Assembly: GCF_010183535.1 (NCBI RefSeq)
Contig: NC_071331.1
Coordinates: 16,120,001 to 16,184,000, forward strand
Length of the DNA stretch: 64,000 bases
DNA from: Caenorhabditis remanei
Taxonomy: Eukaryota > Nematoda > Chromadorea > Rhabditida > Rhabditidae
Reading direction: 5' to 3'
Positions 57,727 to 64,000 of the stretch are shown piece by piece (the first letter of the stretch is position 1; each line of letters opens with the position of its first letter). The position numbers were made by a program, and so were the translations under genes. The notes beneath the pieces were generated by a model. That model was given only the letters and a program-made list of their open reading frames with translations, was not told the DNA's origin and did not search any database.

Positions 57727-58953
57727 ATGGACGTAGTTACCTTACTAACCGAATTAGAAGAAACCAAACCTACCGAAAAAGATTACGTTTGTGCTGTTGC
57801 TGATGATATCATTCGTATGGTAGATGGAAAAACGAAACGTGTTGCCATCTACGTTGTATTCTTGGTAAGAATACAACTAGAATTTTAAGAATTTTGAACT
57901 TATGCAGGAAAATCTTATTTTGACGGAACCTTTCAAGCTTCTGTACTACAATAACAATGATCGTGTGACACAACTGCCAGGATTATTCGCAAAACAAAAA
58001 GGATTCAATATGTGGCAAGTAAAATAGAACGAAGTCCTGTTATGAAAACGAAATGCTTAGGTCAGAGTATGAAGGCCCTCAACTGAAAAGATATATAGGT
58101 GATTATATCAAACTGGATTTCGTCCAAAGTACAAAAGGAAAGAACGACGGAGTCATCTACACGTGATTAGTTTAATGTACACTTCTTGTGTGAAAGGTTT
58201 ACTTTCAGATGGACCGATCATTATTCAAATCGTAAAGATTCTTCTTCACCAGAAACGCCTCGCCATTTGAAAGGTCCCCGATCTCCAAATAAAGGCCTTT
58301 TCCTAATCCTCAACATTCAAGATGTCAGTTATATCAATTATTTATCAAAATAATCGCTGAAATTATTTTAGACAAGAATCATGGTTTTGTCAGAAAAAGC
58401 TTTCGGCTCATATAATGCTATGAAATTCAGAAGTGAAGTTATTTCTAAAAATATTGCTTACTGCAATATTGGGCCTGGGTATGATTGTGACTCAGCTAAG
58501 CTAATGAAATTGAAATGCGGACATTGTTTCTGCATAGAACAATGGGCTAAATGGTCGAATAATAAACGGACACCGTGCGCCATCTGTAATACGCCAGGTT
58601 TTGTACAGTTCAGATAACAATCAAATAACAATTTACTACCATTTCAGATGATGGAGAAATAAGATTGAAGCTCCGCCACGGACCTTGCCCTATTGACATG
58701 TGTATCCAGGATCAGAATCCGAATCAGCTAACTGCGGGTGCAGTCCTCATTCCTTGCGGGTGAGTACAAGCTCTACTGATAATCTTAAAACCCAAAGCCT
58801 ACTTTAAGCTGTCGTATCCGATGTCAAAAATTAGAAGATGTTTACAACAAGTACAGAAGTGACATAGAACCAATTTTAAAAGTTCTCTCGATTTGCCCGT
58901 ATGATGCCTGTAAGAAGAAAGTCACCGACATTAAACCCATCCGTATGGGTTAA
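57727..58953 (+). CDS. RING-like zinc-binding protein, unrecognised
   Basis: Seven exons: 57727-57864, 57908-58011, 58061-58162, 58209-58323, 58372-58597, 58648-58759 and 58809-58953; 313 residues. I do not recognise the N-terminal half (two short beta/alpha-like stretches, then TDHYSNRKDSSSPETPRHL). Residues about 185-225 look like a RING or U-box finger: LKCGHCFCIEQWAKWSNN...PCAIC, with a Cys further up (YDCDS). A second Cys cluster follows (GPCPIDMC, CGCRIRC, CPYDACKKK). It may be an E3 ubiquitin ligase-like protein with an extra zinc site. Exon 2 must end at an AT|GTGGCA donor to keep frame. It lies 172 bp after the FASTK-like gene, with ATCAG before the ATG: likely the last gene of that operon. 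Confidence 0.65.
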
Positions 58954-59285
58954 TCCCACTGGCCCTTTCCTCCCCTTCCGTTCGCTTTAATATATTTCCT
59001 GCCAAAACACTACTACTCTATTTCGTTTGTAACATTATATGTTCTGTTTTACAAACTGTATTTTACACACAATGAAACTCGTCCTCATCTAATAAAGAGT
59101 ACATGCAAAATCAAAAAAGTTGCGCAATTTTTCAATCGGAAATGTAAATCTCATAACAGACCAATATCTTCGACTTTTTAGCCAATTTTACGTGCATCGT
59201 TCCATCGATTTCCCAGAGTGGACTGTGCTAATTTTCATTTTTCGTCGTAACGCCCTCGCCCAACTTAAAAAAAAAGGCTTTTTAG

Positions 59286-62200
59286 ATGTCCCGTGCTGAA
59301 CAGTTCCCGGAAGCTATACAAAAGTTCATTGTTCGAGGAGCCCCGCCCACAATGATCTACATTCCGAATTGGATCGATGAAGATGAAGAAAACTTGTACA
59401 AATCATGCATCGAAAATGCACCCCAACCGAAGTGGCGTGTGTTGGCTAACAGACGTCTTCAAAACTATGGAGGAGTTGTTGGAAAGTCAGCTCTAATTCC
59501 AACTGACGACTTCCCAGTGGTTGGTTGCAATTCTGTTCGAATAAATCAAAAATTATTGTTTTTAGGAGCTCAAATATTTGATGACGAAGATAAATGACCT
59601 CGAAATCTTCAAAAATCCGGTCAATCACGTACTGGTGAACGAGTATGAACCAGGGCAAGGAATCATGCCACATACTGATGGGCCCGCGTTTCACCGAATC
59701 GTTACGACACTGACGGTCGGTTCGCATTGCTTCCTGGATATGTACGAGCCGGTGGATCCACAGGTAGAATTGAATTCAAAATTTTTATTTCACAGAAATA
59801 ATACTCAAAAAATAACACACTACCCATAATTAAAATTAATAGCAAGTTAGAATCATCCATTAAAACCATACTTGCAAACCGGGCCGAAACGGGCCGACAC
59901 GGGCCGGGGCGTAACTCGCTTCAAACTCAATATTATGAGCTCAAAAATATACCAAAATGTAGATCTCGACGAGTTCTATCTCCGTGACCCACTACGGGCC
60001 GGATGGCTATTCGTTATTGTGCCGCGGGCCGGACTAGAATGGCTTTTTTGACCATTTTCGCGTTTTTGGCACTTTTTCCCGGCCCGCGGCACAATAACGA
60101 ATAGCCATCCGGCCCGTAGTGGGTCACGGAGATAGAACTCGTCGAGATCTACATTTTGGTATATTTTTGAGCTCATAATATTGAGTTTGAAGCGAGTTAC
60201 GCCCCGGCCCGTGTCGGCCCGTTTCGGCCCGGTTTGCAAGTATGATTAAAACTTCTGTGGATTTGTCGGTATCTTCCATTCCTTATTTTCATTAAGGTCA
60301 GCTAAAAAACTGGAATCGAGGCTTACTTCTCGCCAGTTTCTCATTCTAGAATCGTCATGAGACATTGAAAAAGGATTTCCTTTTTCTTCTTCATCAACCG
60401 ATTTGAATGACATTATTCGCCGCAAATTTGCTGCCGACTGTGAATGTGGCATCATCATGACAGGTGCATTCCCTCGTTGTTCTAATTCAACTTCTGACGC
60501 TGAACCATGATAATGATGATTTGGAATGTGTGAAGACTCTTCTGAATATAGAAGAGGTACATCCACTTCATCGTAAAACGGATCCTTCCGAAGATCAGGC
60601 GTAGTCATCGGGTTATCAGCAATCATCAGACCCATCTGAACCGATTGATTTGTAGATCAATTCGATCAACCATCACTTACCGTTATGTTTCTATCAATTA
60701 ATGCATTCGTTTCGAAATCGTCGTCATCTTCTCCAAACGGATTCAGCATGACATCAATTACTTTAAGCCATCCCATGTAAAAAATGAATTGAAGGAAGGT
60801 CATAACAGGAAAGTATACATCTACTTCATCTACTATTTTATGTTTTTCGACCACGAGTTGTCTGGCGACGATTGATACCAGGAAATACAAATTGACAGCC
60901 AAGCATACGAGTTGGGGATACATGAGTGGTAATGGTACCCAATCATAATTGCAAACCCATTCGATATTTGTTCTCCATGTCCTGATCTCAGCTTCCAATT
61001 GAGCTTTGAAATAGTCACTTTCGATATATCCATCCTTTCTAGCTTTGTAGGTCATACACAATGCCCAATTAGCAGGAATCCAATATTTTGTTCCCAGCTT
61101 GCTATTGTATTTAGTGTCATAACTATTGTACAGTTCCAATTCATGTTTGTTCATGAAACCTGCGGCTACAATAGTTTCCATTGTGGGAAAACGTCTACGA
61201 GTTCGCATGCTCATATCACGAAAAACGAGAACTTGAACCAATTCACAGTATCTCATAATGTTTCTACGATAAATCCGGGCTTTTTCGGTTGCTCCTCGTA
61301 CATAGAGGTTTGCCATTAGTCCAACACTGAAAGTTATAATTTAACATGGATACCGTATAACTGTAACACTTACTTATCAATGAAGCCAATTGTTTGATAA
61401 AGTTTAGTCCACCTATTGACTACAGTAGTCACAAAGAATCCAAGGACGAATTCCAATGGAATATACGACAATCGTTTGTCAAAATACCGTACCACCGATT
61501 CGAAAACCCTGTAAAACATGAGGTTTTTGGTATTTTCAAAACCACGTCACTTACCGCTGACTGGATTCGCCCATTGCAGTTTTGTAAATAACAGATATGA
61601 TTCCATAACAAATCAAGAAAATAATTGTTTCCATGTAAACAGCCTTCCAAATTGATCCTTTCCATTTAAAAAGGAGCAGGAAGAATGTCCACGGATGGGA
61701 TGTCATTATCTCTTTGTTATAATTTATCGTCATTTTTAAAAGCTTTGGAAGGTTTTCTGAAATTTTCAAATAAGAAGTGAGATCAAAAATAGAATATGAA
61801 AGAAGAAAGAGAATGACGAATTCAAAGATCGGCCAACGATAGGTTCGCTAGGTTCATCTACCATCCGTTGAAGGCCAATCAGTTCGCAAAACATAAAATG
61901 ACCAATTCGGGTACTTTAGTGTCGGCAGCATGTGATAAGAGAGAATTACTGTAGGAATGGGAAATAAAACTTCGTCAACTGGTTATTGATTATGCAATGG
62001 ATCTACCAGCTCGTTTATGAGTCATATTCGTCAAACTGTAAGACAAGAAAACATTTTGAAACAACAGTGACTGTTTGGGAAAATTAATGATCTTCGAACA
62101 AGACATCGGTGAGCGACTGACTGTAGATTTGATTAGGATGGTAACATTTTATACTTGAAATTCAAATGGGATTAGAATCAACGAAATTAAATAAAGACGT

Positions 62201-62849
62201 CTGGTTACTGTACTGAAAACAGAATGTTTGAAAAAGTCATCAGGAAGAAAGAAAACGTCCAGTAACTGAAGAATGGCAGGGCTGTCTTTTCAATATATTT
62301 ATTGGTTTTATGAGACTGTCTCTAAAAAGTTCGACATGCCAGAGATCATACCGTCAAACACATTTAACAAACATGGTAATGGAATGGCAAATATATGAAT
62401 CGAGAACCAAAAAATTATGTCAACTGGTGATGAACTGCAAAGAACGATACAATGACGACGGGTTCATTCAGATTCATTCAGCGTCTCGTTGAGTATGACA
62501 CTATTTTCCGCGTGATTTCTTTGAACTTGACTTCCCTTTCATCCCGCCCCTCACACTGATAAACATATGATTTTCTTCTTTGCAGACATCTCGAAGTGAG
62601 GAGGAACGATACGTCGGTTCGATGCTTCTGGAGCCACGAAGTCTCTTCATAATGACGGATCATGCGTATACAACAATGCTTCACGGAATCGCTGAAAGAG
62701 AAACAGATCTTGTTGAGCCAGGAAAAGTGTTCAACTGCACGGAAGAGTTGGCGAACAAGAGATTGGAAAGAGACACTCGGATCTCCATCACAGTCAGAAA
62801 TGTGGAAAAGGTGTCGAAGCTTGGAGTTCTTGATTTACTCAAGAAATAA
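59286..62849 (+). CDS. alkb-6: AlkB homolog 6, Fe(II)/2-oxoglutarate dioxygenase-like
   Basis: Exons 59286-59519, 59566-59763 and 62586-62849; 231 residues (human ALKBH6 238). The first intron is 46 bp; the second is 2.8 kb and contains a bestrophin gene on the other strand plus a palindromic element. The phase-0 join gives [15 protein letters not shown]. Iron ligands HxD are in MPHTDGP, the distal His in [11 protein letters not shown], and the 2-oxoglutarate Arg in [26 protein letters not shown] is strongly conserved in the family. Probably binds or repairs nucleic acid; its substrate is unsettled. The first-exon donor could also be three codons earlier. Confidence 0.88.
59867..60244. mobile_element. 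palindromic MITE, perfect 162-bp arms, TA target duplication
   Basis: The element proper is 59871-60240, starting CTTGCAAACCGGGCC and ending in its exact inverted copy; the arms (59871-60032 and 60079-60240) appear identical base for base, with a 46-base loop. TA flanks both ends, as for Tc1/mariner-type elements, and the match extends two bases further by chance. Repeated CGGGCCG motifs lie in the outer part. It sits inside the alkb-6 intron, 1 bp beyond the bestrophin stop codon, so it supplies the bestrophin 3' end. There is no transposase. Confidence 0.9.
60246..61733 (-). CDS. bestrophin chloride channel, nested in alkb-6
   Basis: Exons on the minus strand 61733-61555, 61508-61374, 61326-60681 and 60635-60246; 449 residues. 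Bestrophins are calcium-gated anion channels of the plasma membrane. The N-terminus MTINYNKE matches the family, as do [34 protein letters not shown] (near the pore) and the acidic [11 protein letters not shown] calcium clasp at about residue 308. The C-terminal 130 residues are hydrophilic and variable. The start ATG is preceded by AATTTCAG (acceptor), so 61733 is used and not the in-frame ATG at 61769. The whole gene lies within the second intron of alkb-6 in the opposite direction. C. elegans has bestrophins at B0564.3 and B0564.4; which one this is cannot be told. Confidence 0.92.
61734..62585. other. intron of alkb-6 upstream of the bestrophin gene
   Basis: About 850 bp with no coding sequence seen on either strand; it must hold the bestrophin promoter. 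It ends TTCTTTGCAG (62576-62585), the acceptor of the last alkb-6 exon. Confidence 0.5.
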
Positions 62850-64000
62850 TTGCTCGTTGTTGGTTTTTTTTCTTCAGATTAATTTCAATAAAAATTATAT
62901 TTTAAAATGGTTCTCCCTAAGGAGTTTCTCACACTTTCAGCGAAATCTTGTAATTTCTAACTGAATAAGCAATCAGAAATTTTATTTAATTAGTTCTGCA
63001 AGTTCTGATTGATGACTTTTAAAGTTTTCTGATCTCGTTTCAAGATATCCTTCGAATCATGCACACTTTCCGCATACAAAACGGAGAATCCATAGAAATG
63101 AATCTTCATGAATTCTCATCTTTTCTTTCCTCTTTTTTCGCCGAATCATGACAGTTTTGATTTGTTTTGGCAGATGGGACGTCGGCATATGGACGAGTTA
63201 CGCAAGAGGAAAAGCAACGAGAAGTGACAAATTAGCGGGGAATGAAATGCATAAGCGGTGCGCTAAAAAGATGGTTTCTTCTGATAAAACTTCTTCAATA
63301 TTGAATTTCTCTTTTCCGCCAAATATTTGACAAATGACATAATATGCGGGAAATTGAACGGAAATTGGGAAATTGAGATGACTTCCAGTTATACTTTTTC
63401 AGTAGTTTTGTTTCTCTTTTTTATTTCTTTTTTTTCTATTTGGTTCACATACCCAAAATGTCTTCAATCATCACATTTTCACAACATAAACAATGGACAG
63501 TCTTATTTCTTTTCGGCTCTTTTTACTCGTTGTCATCCATCTGTAAGCGAGTTGCCAGAACAGATGCGAAATAACAATAGACAGGTGTGACATGTACAAA
63601 GGTATCAAAGGAAGGTGAAATGAGAAATGACAGTACAGTGAGAACACGTAGAGTTCATGAGAATTGTGTTATCACAATAGTGAGAACATAGGTGAAACCG
63701 GATGTCTTTTCTTTCTAAGGTGCAATACTCTAATGTGAAGATATCTTTCTGTTACGTTCTTCTCATTCGCTTGCTCACACAGACAACCGGAACAACCGTC
63801 TGTCACCATAGCCCCCCTTCTTCCTGTTGGTTATCCTACTGTATTGATTCATGAGTTTCCAGATGGAACGAAATTATTCAGAATTCTTCATGAGTTGTAG
63901 TTAGTTGTATACTGTAGGCTATAAGTTCCATGCCTTCAGAAATGTTTCGTATATTCTGATCGTGCTAACGTTTTTAGAAAGTAATTTCTATTCAAAAACC
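62850..64000. other. gene-free end of window
   Basis: AATAAA at 62887-62892 serves alkb-6. The rest is AT-rich; stretches at 63148-63330 and 63327-63590 are open but have no domain or splicing support. Confidence 0.45.

Noticed and set aside
1..64000. tRNA, rRNA, CRISPR or bacterial insertion
   Set aside because: No cloverleaf, rRNA-like or spaced-repeat pattern was found, and intron density is uniform nematode style.

Overview
The window is nuclear DNA of a Caenorhabditis-type nematode. Genes have many short exons (introns mostly 40-70 bp, GT...TTTCAG), many start codons sit just behind a splice-acceptor-like site as expected for SL trans-splicing, and the gene content (scl, amt, F-box/FBA_2, bestrophin, dli-1, rfc-3, exos-4.1) matches what I recall of C. 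elegans chromosome IV around cosmids F49E11, C39E9 and B0564. The sequence is not C. elegans itself as far as I can judge. Gene models were joined by hand from exon phases; all of them keep frame from start to stop.

Layout. 1-3030: decayed retroelement sequence ending in a BEL/Pao-like LTR. 3.0-16.3 kb: a rearranged block. It holds an intact 7TM receptor gene (minus, 10508-12023), an intact ammonium transporter amt-2 (plus, 14326-16304), two truncated receptor copies in opposite orientation, a truncated amt-2 copy with a stop codon, two F-box/FBA_2 genes in mirror orientation, and a small orphan gene. 16.5-34.9 kb: ten tandem CAP-domain secreted protein genes (scl family), interrupted after the third by a haspin-family kinase gene that has a TIR element just upstream. 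34.9-46.9 kb: an MFS transporter (SLC17-like), a cysteine-rich secreted protein, a spinster-type transporter (spin-3) and a cuticle collagen, separated by long gene-free stretches. 47-59 kb: compact housekeeping genes: PRCC-like, SAP-domain protein, rfc-3, dli-1, then a probable operon tin-9.2 / exos-4.1 / FASTK-RAP protein / RING-like protein. 59.3-62.8 kb: alkb-6, whose last intron contains a whole bestrophin gene on the other strand and a perfect 162-bp-arm palindromic element. 62.85-64 kb: no gene seen.

How genes relate. Nine of the ten scl genes have a TATA-like box 40-90 bp before the start codon, and four share a longer promoter module (AGTTCA, E-box, ACACAAAC, TATAAA), which suggests joint high-level expression in one secretory tissue. 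The 48-59 kb block groups DNA replication, nuclear, mitochondrial import, RNA decay and mitochondrial RNA genes in divergent pairs and a close-packed operon, as is usual for nematode housekeeping genes. No tRNA, rRNA or CRISPR was seen.
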